Shown here one piece after another: positions 17,383 through 26,217 of a stretch of 64,000 bases of DNA. The stretch is from Paraburkholderia caribensis. Lineage in GTDB: Bacteria; Pseudomonadota; Gammaproteobacteria; Burkholderiales; Burkholderiaceae. Each line of letters begins with the position of its first letter. Position 1 is the stretch's first letter. A program made the translations under genes and the position numbers. The notes under the pieces are model-generated. The model did not search any database. It worked only from the letters and a program-made list of their open reading frames with translations, and had not been told where the DNA came from. The stretch spans positions 62,001 to 126,000 of the forward strand of contig NZ_CP026101.1 of NCBI RefSeq assembly GCF_002902945.1, in the 5' to 3' direction.

Positions 17383-17542
17383 GGGCTTCGCCGAGTTAAT
17401 AGACAACTTGCGGGGCGAAGCCGGCAGGCGCTTATATTTCAGATAGGTGCCCGACGGTCAGGAAATCCGCTAAAGCGTCGCCGCTTCAGGCTCGAAGCAG
17501 GCTACGTGGAACTCAACCGTAACCAATAAGGGAGCCTGTAAC
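17383..17542 (+). promoter_or_regulatory. Structured 5' leader of metK
   Basis: The predicted transcript starts inside or next to a hairpin in which GGCTTCGCC (17384-17392) pairs perfectly with GGCGAAGCC (17414-17422). The loop can extend the helix with GAGTT/AACTT around seven unpaired bases. The remaining ~120 nt up to the AAGGGAG ribosome site have further short pairings. No known SAM- or SAH-riboswitch consensus could be recognised by eye. A metK leader of this length suggests control by methionine or SAM, which is inference. Confidence 0.4.
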
Positions 17543-18730
17543 GTGGCTAACGATTACCTCTTCACCTCTGAATCCGTCTCCGAAGGCCATCCGGACAAGG
17601 TCGCTGACCAGATTTCGGACGCCATCCTCGACGCGATCCTCGCCCAGGACAAATACTCGCGCGTTGCCGCGGAAACGCTGTGCAACACGGGTCTCGTCGT
17701 GCTGGCGGGTGAAATCACCACGACGGCCAACGTCGATTACATCCAGGTCGCGCGCGACACCATCAAGCGCATCGGCTACGACAACACCGATTACGGCATC
17801 GACTACCGCGGCTGCGCGGTGCTCGTCGCGTACGACAAGCAATCGCCGGATATCGCGCAAGGTGTCGACCGCGCGCACGACAACAACCTCGACCAGGGCG
17901 CTGGCGATCAGGGCCTGATGTTCGGCTACGCATGCGACGAAACGCCCGAACTGATGCCGCTGCCCATCTACCTGTCGCACCGCCTCGTGGAGCGTCAGGC
18001 GAATCTGCGCCGCGACGGCCGTCTGCCGTGGCTGCGTCCGGACGCGAAGTCGCAGGTTACCGTTCGCTATGTCGACGGCAAGCCGCATTCGATCGACACC
18101 GTCGTTCTGTCCACGCAGCACGCACCGGAAATGGAACTGGCGCAACTGCGCGAAGCCGTGATCGAAGAGATCATCAAGCCGACGCTGCCCGCTGACCTCA
18201 TCAAGGGCGACATCAAGTTCCTCGTGAACCCGACCGGCCGGTTCGTGATCGGCGGCCCGCAGGGCGACTGCGGTCTGACGGGCCGCAAGATCATCGTCGA
18301 CACGTACGGCGGCGCGGCTCCGCACGGCGGCGGCGCGTTCTCGGGCAAGGATCCGTCGAAGGTCGACCGCTCGGCTGCTTACGCTGGCCGCTATGTCGCC
18401 AAGAACATCGTCGCGGCGGGGCTCGCCTCGCGCGCGCTGATCCAGGTGTCGTACGCCATCGGCGTGGCGCAGCCCACGTCGGTGATGGTCAACACGTTCG
18501 GCACGGGCCGCGTGTCGGATGCGACGATCACGCGTCTGGTGCAGGAACACTTCGACCTGCGTCCGAAGGGCATCGTCCAGATGCTCGACCTGCTGCGCCC
18601 GATCTACGAAAAGACGGCAGCTTACGGCCACTTTGGCCGCGAAGAGCCGGAATTCTCGTGGGAAGCGACCGACAAGGCACTCGCACTGGCAGAAGCGGCC
18701 GGTACGGAGCCGGTTGCCGCGCTCGCCTGA
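17543..18730 (+). CDS. metK: S-adenosylmethionine synthetase MetK
   Basis: MetK makes SAM from methionine and ATP. The 395-aa enzyme starts with GTG at 17543 (MANDYLFTSESVSEGHPDK), with AAGGGAG as ribosome site. It has catalytic His16 in GHPDK, the hexapeptide-type motif GAGDQGLMFGYA (about 117-128), and the P-loop GGGAFSGKDPSKVDRSAAY (about 265). Length matches the family. It stands alone on the plus strand with a long leader and its own terminator. Confidence 0.98.
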   Translation: MANDYLFTSESVSEGHPDKVADQISDAILDAILAQDKYSRVAAETLCNTGLVVLAGEITTTANVDYIQVARDTIKRIGYDNTDYGIDYRGCAVLVAYDKQSPDIAQGVDRAHDNNLDQGAGDQGLMFGYACDETPELMPLPIYLSHRLVERQANLRRDGRLPWLRPDAKSQVTVRYVDGKPHSIDTVVLSTQHAPEMELAQLREAVIEEIIKPTLPADLIKGDIKFLVNPTGRFVIGGPQGDCGLTGRKIIVDTYGGAAPHGGGAFSGKDPSKVDRSAAYAGRYVAKNIVAAGLASRALIQVSYAIGVAQPTSVMVNTFGTGRVSDATITRLVQEHFDLRPKGIVQMLDLLRPIYEKTAAYGHFGREEPEFSWEATDKALALAEAAGTEPVAALA

Positions 18731-18796
18731 GTCAAGCTGTGAATGCGCCGCGCGGCTGATTGTCGCGCGGTGTCATCGGTTCAGATCGCAGGAAGC

Positions 18797-18845
18797 GAAA
18801 ACGCCCTGCATGCGCTGAGAAGCGCGTGCAGGGCGTTTTGTTCTG
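18797..18845 (+). terminator. Rho-independent terminator of metK
   Basis: A strong stem of AAAACGCCCTGCA with TGCAGGGCGTTTT plus an inner GCGCT/AGCGC is followed by TTTTGTTCT. It lies about 70 bp after the metK stop. Confidence 0.85.
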
Positions 18846-18941
18846 GTGCGGCGGTTTCGTCGCGAACCGCGCGCAACGTCGCACTAACGACTGTAGCGGC
18901 GCATCTGTCGCCTGCGAAAGCGAAACCGAACGGGCGCGCCC

Positions 18942-19304
18942 TTAGCGAGCAAACGCAAACCAGCCTTCGCTCGTCACCGACAGACGGCGCGGACGGCGGC
19001 TCGTCGGATGCGGCGCGCTCGTGGGCTTGGCGGCGCGCGGCGACACGCCGAGCATCCGTACGGGCGCCGGATTGCGCAGCAACGTGCGCAGCGAGAAACG
19101 CCGCGACGCGCCCTGCATGCTCAGTGCGCTGAAGAAGGTGCGGAACCAGACGCGCACGTTATCGACGGGCTTCGCGTCGCGCAGTTGCTCGGCGAGTGCG
19201 CGCGTGCGCGCGGTATGGTGACGCAGGGCGCGCGCCACATGGCGGCGCGCGGGACGCGCGGCGTTGAACGCGTGGGTAAGGCGAGTGCTCAATGGGCTGT
19301 GCAT
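18942..19304 (-). CDS. Hypothetical protein (doubtful)
   Basis: A 120-codon frame starting MHSPLSTRLTHAF, basic and alanine/arginine-rich, with no recognised domain. It fills part of a ~990-bp gap between metK and the PhyH gene. A longer in-frame start at 19385 exists. No clear ribosome site was found. It could be a real lineage-specific gene or chance coding in GC-rich DNA; the internal hydrophobic stretch RVWFRTFFSALSM is not long enough for a membrane helix. Confidence 0.3.
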   Translation of the reverse strand: MHSPLSTRLTHAFNAARPARRHVARALRHHTARTRALAEQLRDAKPVDNVRVWFRTFFSALSMQGASRRFSLRTLLRNPAPVRMLGVSPRAAKPTSAPHPTSRRPRRLSVTSEGWFAFAR

Positions 19305-19718
19305 GGCTTTAGGAATCAGGCGACGTGACACGCGACGAAGGGTGCGGCAAAAGCAGCACCATCCATGCCAGCGAGTGGGACGCAATAGCCTGAGGAAAGA
19401 CGGAATGAATCAGCAGCGGCTGCGGATGGCCGTGCCGATGGCGGAGTAGCGTGTGTTGCAATCGACATGCACGACAGGCTACACGTGATTCGTGACCGTC
19501 GAAAGTCCGGAGGGATCAGGGTTTTTACGAGGATGAAGCCGGCACGATCGCGCCCTTTGCGCTCGACGAACGTGCACGGCTGCCCATCCGGCGTGCAGCT
19601 TCGCCCGTCCCGATTGCACGTCGGGATCAACACAAACGTATGACGGGCGCCCGTACGATCGTGCCCGTTTTACAATGGGAAGCCGTTGTCGAACGAACGC
19701 TAGCTGAACGGAACGTCC
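19305..19718. other. Intergenic region upstream of the PhyH gene
   Basis: About 410 bp without a supported gene. It should contain the PhyH promoter; a plausible -10 is TACAAT at 19670-19675. No repeat was seen. Confidence 0.4.
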
Positions 19719-20480
19719 ATGTCAGTCCATTCGAAAAAAGAGCAGATCCAGGTGCTGCGGGATCAGGGTTACGTCATCGTCCCGGGCCTCATCACGCCCG
19801 AGCGCTGCGCCGAGATGAAACAGATCGCGCGCCAGCAGTTGCAGGAAGCCGCCGAGCCGGTCGAGTTCGAAGCGGACCTGCGCTATCCGGGCGCGCCGGA
19901 GTCGAAGCACGCGCCGGGCGGTCATACGGTGCGGCGGCTGCTCGATGCATACGCGCGTCATCCGTACTTTGCCGCGTGGGCGACGGCGCCTGAGATTCGC
20001 GGCTGGATGGAACTGTATTTCGGCGAAGAGCCGCGGCTGTCGCGAGCGCATCACAACTGCATGATGACCAAGCATCCCGCGTACGGCAGCCTGACGGGCT
20101 GGCATCGCGACGTGCGTTACTGGTCGTTCGAGCGGGACGATCTGGTGTCGGTGTGGCTCGCCCTCGGTGACGAAACCGTCGATAACGGCGCACTCTGGTT
20201 CGTGCCCGGCTCGCACTCGGCGGCGTTCACGTCGGACCGTTTCGACGACGCGAAGTTTTTCCGCTCCGATCTGCCCGAGAACGATGCGTTGATCCGCAAA
20301 GCGGTGTCGCCCGGATTGAAAGCGGGCGACGTCGTGTTCTTCCACTGCAACACGCTGCATTCGGCGGGCAAGAACCTGTCCGATCAGGTGAAGTTCTCGC
20401 TCGTCTTCACCTATCACGGCGCGAGCAACGTGCCGCTGCCGGGCTCGCGGTCCGCGTCCAAGCCCGAAGTGGCGTTCTGA
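19719..20480 (+). CDS. Phytanoyl-CoA dioxygenase (PhyH) family protein
   Basis: A 253-aa Fe(II)/2-oxoglutarate-type dioxygenase. The metal triad is visible: His129 and Asp131 in LTGWHRDVRYW, and His214 in HCNTLHSAGKN. The jelly-roll features VSVWLALGDETVDNGALWFVPGSH match PhyH. These enzymes hydroxylate diverse small molecules, and the substrate here cannot be inferred. It is convergent with the small DUF3185 gene, only 10 bp away, and no pathway genes are adjacent. Confidence 0.88.
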   Translation: MSVHSKKEQIQVLRDQGYVIVPGLITPERCAEMKQIARQQLQEAAEPVEFEADLRYPGAPESKHAPGGHTVRRLLDAYARHPYFAAWATAPEIRGWMELYFGEEPRLSRAHHNCMMTKHPAYGSLTGWHRDVRYWSFERDDLVSVWLALGDETVDNGALWFVPGSHSAAFTSDRFDDAKFFRSDLPENDALIRKAVSPGLKAGDVVFFHCNTLHSAGKNLSDQVKFSLVFTYHGASNVPLPGSRSASKPEVAF

Positions 20481-20490
20481 ACGCTGACTG

Positions 20491-20691
20491 TTAGCGCTTC
20501 GACGACGCGAGCCCGATCAACCCGGCGAGCGTCGCGACGATGCCGCCTGCGATCAGGAAGATGGTTTTGTTGGTCGGCGAACCGGTGAACACGCGCGACA
20601 CGTCGTTGCTGAACGAATGAAACGACTGGCCGCCGAAATACAGCAGCACCACGCCGCCGACGATCAATGCGAGCGAGATCGCTTTGGTCAT
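20491..20691 (-). CDS. DUF3185 family small membrane protein
   Basis: The 66-aa protein MTKAISLALIVGGVVLLYFGG... has two transmembrane helices (about 4-22 and 43-62). The middle motif SFSNDVSRVFTGSPTNKTI is the DUF3185 signature. The ATG at 20691 is chosen because GGAG lies six bases upstream; a GTG at 20697 would place the ribosome site inside the gene. Family function is unknown. Confidence 0.85.
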   Translation of the reverse strand: MTKAISLALIVGGVVLLYFGGQSFHSFSNDVSRVFTGSPTNKTIFLIAGGIVATLAGLIGLASSKR

Positions 20692-20968
20692 GAACACTCC
20701 TCATCGTTGGATTACAGTGGCCGAAAGTCTAGGCGATGGCCGCCGCCTAGTCCATGTTCGCTTCCCGCAATGTGGGCGCCTGCAGCAAGCGCGGCGATTG
20801 GCTAACATAGTGGGTTGGGCCGCTGCCGCATGATTGCGCGCCGATGTGATACCGGTATCAGGTCAGGCGGCACTTCGCTACCAGGCATCATAATCACGAC
20901 AAGATTATTCACGCGATGCGCGCGCCGCATCGCAGACTTCACTCCTGTTCTCGACAAGGACACCAGCA

Positions 20969-22012
20969 ATGGCTTACGAAGCAGCTTCAGCACGCTATTC
21001 GGACATGCAGTACCGCGTTAGCGGCAAGTCAGGTCTCAAACTGCCCGCGCTGTCGCTCGGCCTGTGGCACAACTTCGGCGACACCACGCCGATCTCGACG
21101 CAACGTGAGATTCTGCGCACGTCGTTCGATCTCGGCATCACGCACTTCGACCTTGCGAACAACTACGGGCCGCCGTACGGCAGCGCGGAAACCAACTTCG
21201 GTCGCATCTTCAAGGACGACTTCAAGCCGTATCGCGACGAACTGCTGATCTCGTCGAAGGCTGGCTGGGACATGTGGCCCGGCCCGTACGGCCAGGGCGG
21301 CGGCTCGCGCAAGTACATCCTTGCGAGCCTGGACCAGAGCTTGCAGCGCATGGGTCTCGACTACGTCGACATTTTCTATTCGCATCGCTTCGACGTCGAC
21401 ACGCCGCTCGAAGAAACGGCGGGTGCGCTCGCGAGCGCCGTGCAACAGGGCAAGGCGCTGTATATCGGCATTTCGTCCTACTCGGCGCAGAAGACGCGTG
21501 AAATGGCGAAGCTGCTGGCCGAATACAAGGTGCCGCTGCTGATCCATCAGCCGGCGTACAACATGCTGAACCGCTGGATCGAAGAGGAACTGCTCGACGC
21601 GCTGGAAGAGACCGGCTCGGGCGCGATTGCGTTCACGCCGCTTGCGCAAGGCCTGCTGACGGGCAAGTATCTGAACGGCGTGCCGCAGGATGCGCGCGTC
21701 AACAAGGCGGGCGGCGGCTCGTTGAAGCAGGAGCATCTGAGCGAGCAGAACATCGAGCGTGTGCGCAAGCTCAACGACATTGCGCAGCGTCGCGGGCAGA
21801 GCCTTGCGCAGATGGCGCTTGCATGGACGTTGCGTGATCCGCGCGTGACGTCGGCGTTGATCGGCGCGAGCAAGGCTGAGCAGGTTCGCGAGAACGTCGC
21901 GGCGCTCAAGAACCTGTCGTTCACGGCGGAAGAGTTGGCAGAGATTGATCGTTATGCGACGGAGGGCAGTGTGAACCTGTGGGAGAAGCCTTCGACGGAT
22001 CAGCATGTTTGA
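20969..22012 (+). CDS. Aldo/keto reductase, YghZ/GpR type (L-glyceraldehyde 3-phosphate reductase)
   Basis: The 347-aa NADPH-dependent reductase has catalytic Asp61 and Tyr66 in HFDLANNYGPPYGSAE, the Lys in ISSKAGWDMWPGPYG, and the His in FYSHRFD. The NADP-binding end SALIGASKAEQVREN is also present. The N-terminal YRVSGKSGLKLPALSLGLWHNFG and the insert WDMWPGPYG place it in the YghZ group, which reduces L-glyceraldehyde 3-phosphate and methylglyoxal. It stands alone, with one copy of the 657-bp repeat just downstream. Confidence 0.92.
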   Translation: MAYEAASARYSDMQYRVSGKSGLKLPALSLGLWHNFGDTTPISTQREILRTSFDLGITHFDLANNYGPPYGSAETNFGRIFKDDFKPYRDELLISSKAGWDMWPGPYGQGGGSRKYILASLDQSLQRMGLDYVDIFYSHRFDVDTPLEETAGALASAVQQGKALYIGISSYSAQKTREMAKLLAEYKVPLLIHQPAYNMLNRWIEEELLDALEETGSGAIAFTPLAQGLLTGKYLNGVPQDARVNKAGGGSLKQEHLSEQNIERVRKLNDIAQRRGQSLAQMALAWTLRDPRVTSALIGASKAEQVRENVAALKNLSFTAEELAEIDRYATEGSVNLWEKPSTDQHV

Positions 22013-22042
22013 AGGTTTGGTTTTTTGGTTTGTCTGCGACGC

Positions 22043-22067
22043 TGGGGGGCTGGGGCTGGGGCTGGGG
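22043..22067 (+). other. G-quadruplex-capable G-tracts
   Basis: Four runs of at least four G separated by CT (GGGGGGCTGGGGCTGGGG, then CTGGGG) lie between the reductase stop and the repeat. The run pattern is seen directly; folding is inferred. Confidence 0.55.
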
Positions 22068-22073
22068 TCGGCG

Positions 22074-22730
22074 CTGGCATCCGCGTTACGTTAGCTCGCT
22101 TCACGCGTCGCCCCTGTGCGGGGCGGCACCTACTTTTCTTTGCCGCCGCAAAGAAAAGTAGGCAAAAGAAAGCGGCTCACACCGCCAGTGCTAGTTCTTG
22201 CCTGAGGGCCCCCAAAGGGTCTTACGCTTCACACGGCAATCACATCATTCTTGCTCGTTGCCAGCGCTCTTGCCGGGCACCTCACCCGCTTCACACACCT
22301 GCGTTTCAGCACGCCACGCCAGACCGCCCACCGCCGCCCAGGTGGCAAACTGTGTGTCGGCTTTCGCGCCATACGCGCACCACTCCGGACCGATAGCGCA
22401 TGCGTCCCACCCTGTAAGAGCGCCAAGCCATACGACGCGACAACCTACACACAGTTTGCCACCTGGGCGGCACATACCATTCGCTGACGCTGGCCCGGGT
22501 ACGGGTAATTGAAGCGGGTGAGGCGTTTGTTCGAAGCGTTGGCAACGCACACGAACCAGGGCGTTGCGGTGCGAAGTGTGGGGCCGTTGGGGGCCCGTGG
22601 ACAAAGGTCAAGGGCTGGCGGTGTGAGCCGCTTTCTTTTGCCTACTTTTCTTTGCGGCGGCAAAGAAAAGTAGGTGCCGCCCCGCACAGGGGCGACGCTT
22701 GAAGCGAGCTAACGAATCGCGGATGCCAGC
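22074..22730 (+). repeat. 657-bp palindromic element, copy A
   Basis: Ends are CTGGCATCCGCG and its complement. About 120 bp at each end are near-perfect inverted repeats; they include a 15-bp hairpin (CCTACTTTTCTTTGC, loop CGCC). Farther in, the arms stay partly complementary, and a second perfect inverted pair (CCGCCCAGGTGGCAAACTGT near 22336, with its complement near 22450) brackets a ~105-bp unique core. No transposase is encoded; the frames within it are by-products. Copies B and C have the same length and ends; copy C is inverted. Confidence 0.85.
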
Positions 22731-22737
22731 GAAAGCA

Positions 22738-22780
22738 AAGGCAACGGCAAAACCAAAACCAAAACCAAACCAGCTCGCGC
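22738..22780. repeat. Short A-rich tandem repeat (AAAACC-type) beside copy A
   Basis: GCAAAACC followed by repeated AAAACC units lies directly after the right end of copy A. Similar but different simple repeats flank copies B and C. Confidence 0.6.
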
Positions 22781-22848
22781 AGCCCACAACCGCCCCTCCA
22801 TCAGCCCGCGCAAACACAAGAATGAAAAACAAGAAGACAAAAGCAAAC

Positions 22849-23031
22849 CTACACCAGGGCGGGTAGCCCTTCCACCAACACAACCGCAAACACCACACCC
22901 AGCAGCGCGCCGAGCACCCTCAACGTGTTGTGCCTGAACTCAGTCTTGCAGGGCAGCGCGCCAAGGAACAGCGCTCCGGCCAGCGCCATCGGAATGACCA
23001 GAATGAAATCACCGATCGTGAAGTAGTGCAT
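22849..23031 (-). CDS. Small two-helix membrane protein, unknown function
   Basis: A 60-aa protein starting MHYFTIGDFILVIPMALAGALFLGALP, with hydrophobic helices at about residues 8-26 and 38-57. It is supported by a strong ribosome site AAAGGAG eight bases before the ATG and by a composition unlike the surrounding chance frames. No family was recognised. It lies between repeat copy A and the MFS gene. Confidence 0.6.
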   Translation of the reverse strand: MHYFTIGDFILVIPMALAGALFLGALPCKTEFRHNTLRVLGALLGVVFAVVLVEGLPALV

Positions 23032-23297
23032 GCCTGTCTCCTTTGTAGTCTCGTCCGACGCGACTGCATGCGGCGCGCCTGACTACCAGTATAGGAGACG
23101 GTAACGATGCGTTTTGTGGGCTGGAACGCACGCGAGCTTCTGTCGCTCGCGCCGCGCAGCCAAGCGGCGCAAGGCTTTGCGCCATATACACGGCGACGCG
23201 TCAAATCCAGCGCGATACGAACGCCCGCTTACGCTGACCTTTCTGAATATGCGTTTTATCGGTGAAAAGGTGAAAAACGCGGGCGGAAATTGCGCGC

Positions 23298-24614
23298 TTA
23301 CGCCATGCCGACGCGCTCTCGGACGCGCAGCCGCGCCGACGCCAGGATACCGATCACCAGCAATCCGCCGACGAGCGCCGCCACCCCCGTCCACCCATAA
23401 GCCGCCCACACGCGCCCGCCATACGAGCCGACGATGCTCGATCCGAGGTAATACGCGAGCAGATACAGCGCGGCCGCCTGGCCTTTCGCTTCCTTCGCGA
23501 TCCGCCCGACCCAGCCGCTCGCCACCGCGTGCCCGGCGAAGAAGCCGAACGTCACGCACGCAATCCCGCACGCGATCAGTGCAAGCGACTGTGTGACGGT
23601 CAACAGCAGACCGCACAGCATGATGACGATGCTGCCGATCAACACGCGCCCGCGCCCGAACGTATCGGCCATGCGCCCTGACCACGGCGACGCGACGACG
23701 CCCGTCAGATACACGACGAAGATCCCGCCGATGGCCGTCTGACTCAGCGCGAACGGCGGCGCGAGCAGCCGGTAGCCGATGTAGTTGTAGAGCGTGACGA
23801 AGCTGCCCATCAGCACGAAACCCATCAGAAACAACAGCGGCAGACCAGGCCGTCCGAGATGCTTCACGAGCGCCGTGCGGTGATGCGAGAAGCCAAGTCC
23901 GCGGCGCGGGACGAAATGGCGTGAGGGCGGCAGCAGCGAGCGGAACGCGAGCATCGACAGAATGCCGAGCACGCCGATCGTGCCGATCGCGACGCGCCAC
24001 GAAAACAGATCGGCGACGACCCCCGTAATCACACGCCCCGCCATGCCGCCAATCGCCGTGCCGCCCACATAAAGGCCCATCGCGAGACCGAGGCCGTCGG
24101 GATGCACTTCTTCCGCCAGATACGCCATCGCGACGGCGGGCACGCCGCCGAGCGCCAGCCCTTCGAGCGCGCGCAGCAACAACAGCGCATGCCATTGCGG
24201 CGTGAATGCGACCGCGAGCGTCAGCAGCGACGAAGCGGTGAGCGAAGCCGTCATCAACCGATGGCGGCTCCATCCTTCCGACACGAAGCCCGCGATGAAA
24301 ACAGCGAGCGCGAGCGCCGCCGTCGTCAGCGACAACGACAGGCTGCTTTGCGCAGGACTGACGTCGAATGAAGCGGAGAACGCGGGCAATAGCGGTTGCA
24401 CGCAATAGAGCAGCGAGAACGTCGCGTAGCCCGCGAACAGCAGCGCAAGACTGGCGCGCCAGTAGGCGCGCGTGCCGCGCTCGAGATATGGCGCGCCGGT
24501 GGAGGAGGTTGCAGAAGATGAAGCGAAAGACGATGAATCAGCGGGCCGACTCGGGTCCGACGATGCGGTCACAACAAAACTCCCGGAAACGATTGAAACG
24601 ACGCAGAGACTCAC
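23298..24614 (-). CDS. MFS transporter (YnfM/arabinose-efflux-like)
   Basis: A 438-aa major facilitator with 12 predicted membrane helices after a Ser/Ala-rich cytoplasmic N-terminus of about 50 residues. Loop 2-3 contains the MFS motif region GFVSEGWSRHRLM, the second half repeats it as SGRMADTFGRGRVL, and EGLALGGVPAVAMAYLAEE is typical of the YnfM/AraJ branch. A start farther in, near the first helix, is possible. It lies 97 bp downstream of the RND outer membrane gene on the same strand and could be co-transcribed. Substrate unknown. Confidence 0.85.
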   Translation of the reverse strand: MSLCVVSIVSGSFVVTASSDPSRPADSSSFASSSATSSTGAPYLERGTRAYWRASLALLFAGYATFSLLYCVQPLLPAFSASFDVSPAQSSLSLSLTTAALALAVFIAGFVSEGWSRHRLMTASLTASSLLTLAVAFTPQWHALLLLRALEGLALGGVPAVAMAYLAEEVHPDGLGLAMGLYVGGTAIGGMAGRVITGVVADLFSWRVAIGTIGVLGILSMLAFRSLLPPSRHFVPRRGLGFSHHRTALVKHLGRPGLPLLFLMGFVLMGSFVTLYNYIGYRLLAPPFALSQTAIGGIFVVYLTGVVASPWSGRMADTFGRGRVLIGSIVIMLCGLLLTVTQSLALIACGIACVTFGFFAGHAVASGWVGRIAKEAKGQAAALYLLAYYLGSSIVGSYGGRVWAAYGWTGVAALVGGLLVIGILASARLRVRERVGMA

Positions 24615-24711
24615 GCGCTAAACACGTGCAACAGGCGCGAAGGGTCAACGATACGCCGATTGCGCGTACCACGTCGTCGAATCCGGCAACCGGAATGGAA
24701 CACGAGCCGTG

Positions 24712-26217
24712 TCAGCCGCGCGTCGCGCTGGGCACGCTCGCGGGTTGACCGGCGGCATCGGGGTGCGTGAGCTGTTCGTCGGTGGGCAATGCGGTCGCGT
24801 CCCAGCCGCCGCCGAGCGCCTTGATCAGCGCGACGCTCGCGGCCATCCGGCGGCGCGCGATCGAGACCGCCTGGCGCTCGTTGGCGAGCGCCGTCGTTTG
24901 CGCGACTACCACGTCGAGATACGTGATCGCGCCGTTCTTGTAGCGGTTCGACACGATCGCCAGCGAGCGCTGCGCGGCCGAAACCGCATCGTCCTGCGCC
25001 TGCGCCTCCTGTTCGAGCACGCGCAAGGCAGCAATGTTGTCTTCGACCTGGCCGAACGCCGTCAGCACCGTTTGACGGTACTGCGCGATGCCTTCGTCGT
25101 AGTTCGCCTGGGCTTCGGCTTTTTTCGCGGCGCGTCCGCCGAAGTCGAGCAGCGTGCCGGCGAGCGTCGGTCCGAGCGACCAGAAGCGGGCGGGCGCAAG
25201 CAGCCAATCGCTGAAGTTGGTCGCCTCCAGTCCGCCCGTCACCGACAAAATCAGATTCGGGAAATACGCCGCCGTTGCGACGCCGATCTGCGCGTTCAGA
25301 TCGACCATCTGCCGCTCGGCGGCGGCAATATCGGGGCGCCGTTCGAGCAGCGTCGACGGCACGCCGACGGGCGCGACGGCGGGCACGGCGACGAGCGGCG
25401 CAACCGGCAGCGAGAAGGTCGAAGGCGTCTGGCCGGTCAGGATCGCGATTGCATGTTCGAGTTGCGCGCGCTGCACGCCGAGATCGATCAATTGCGCCTG
25501 CGTCGTGCGCAACTGCGTCTGCGCCTGCGCGACATCGGCGTCGGTGGCGATGCCGCCCTTGTAGCGGTTCTGCGTGAGCTCGACGGCTTCCTTGTAGGCG
25601 GCGATCGTGTCGTCGAGCAGTTGCCGTTCGCGGTCGATGCCGCGCAGTTCGAAATAATCCGTCGCGAGTTCGGCCTGCATCGACAGCAGCACGCTTTGCG
25701 CGTCGGCGGCGCTTGCCTGCGCGTTGGCCCGCGCGCCTTCGACACTGCGCGACACGCGGCCCCACAAGTCTGGCTCCCAGGTCGCGTCCGCGCCGACGAT
25801 CCAGTCGTCGAGCGTCTTGCCCGCCGTCGATTTGAACTTCACGTTCTCCGACGACCGCGCACGCGAGTAGCCGCCGTTCGCGGTGACGACAGGGAAGAAT
25901 TGCGAGCGGAACTGCTCGACCTGCGCGCGCGCCGCGCGGAAACGCGCCTGCGCGGCCTGCACGTTCTGGTTCGCGCTGGCGACCTGCTGTTCGAGCGCAT
26001 TCAGCGCGGGGTCGCTGTAGACCTCCCACCAGGCGCTGCGGATGCGCGCGTCGGCGGGTTCGGCCATTTTCCAGCCGGTGCCTTCGAGTTCCTTATACGT
26101 GGCGGCCGTTGCGGTCGCGGGCCGCCTGTAATCGGGGCCGACCGTGCACGCGGCAAGGAGCCCCACGCTTACCAGCGCGAAAGCCACCGAACGAAGACGC
26201 ATGCGATACGTGCTCAC
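24712..26217 (-). CDS. RND efflux outer membrane lipoprotein (NodT/OprM family)
   Basis: A 501-aa outer membrane channel. The N-terminus has a lipoprotein signal ending in LLAAC, with lipidated Cys24 followed by TVGPDYRRP. Two outer-membrane-efflux repeats follow, with ERRPDIAAAERQMVDLNAQIGVATAAYFP as the family hallmark. Its ATG overlaps the adaptor gene's stop (ATGA at 26217-26214), so translation is coupled. Together with the pump and adaptor upstream it makes a complete tripartite efflux system. Confidence 0.93.
   Translation of the reverse strand: MSTYRMRLRSVAFALVSVGLLAACTVGPDYRRPATATAATYKELEGTGWKMAEPADARIRSAWWEVYSDPALNALEQQVASANQNVQAAQARFRAARAQVEQFRSQFFPVVTANGGYSRARSSENVKFKSTAGKTLDDWIVGADATWEPDLWGRVSRSVEGARANAQASAADAQSVLLSMQAELATDYFELRGIDRERQLLDDTIAAYKEAVELTQNRYKGGIATDADVAQAQTQLRTTQAQLIDLGVQRAQLEHAIAILTGQTPSTFSLPVAPLVAVPAVAPVGVPSTLLERRPDIAAAERQMVDLNAQIGVATAAYFPNLILSVTGGLEATNFSDWLLAPARFWSLGPTLAGTLLDFGGRAAKKAEAQANYDEGIAQYRQTVLTAFGQVEDNIAALRVLEQEAQAQDDAVSAAQRSLAIVSNRYKNGAITYLDVVVAQTTALANERQAVSIARRRMAASVALIKALGGGWDATALPTDEQLTHPDAAGQPASVPSATRG

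Noticed and set aside
17383..17542. Naming the metK leader as a specific SAM or SAH riboswitch
   Set aside because: The conserved core of the known classes could not be found by eye, so only a structured leader is claimed.
22074..22730. Several 60-123 codon open frames inside the large repeat (also in copies B and C)
   Set aside because: They recur only because the repeat recurs, run on both strands of a palindrome, have no ribosome sites and no family signature.
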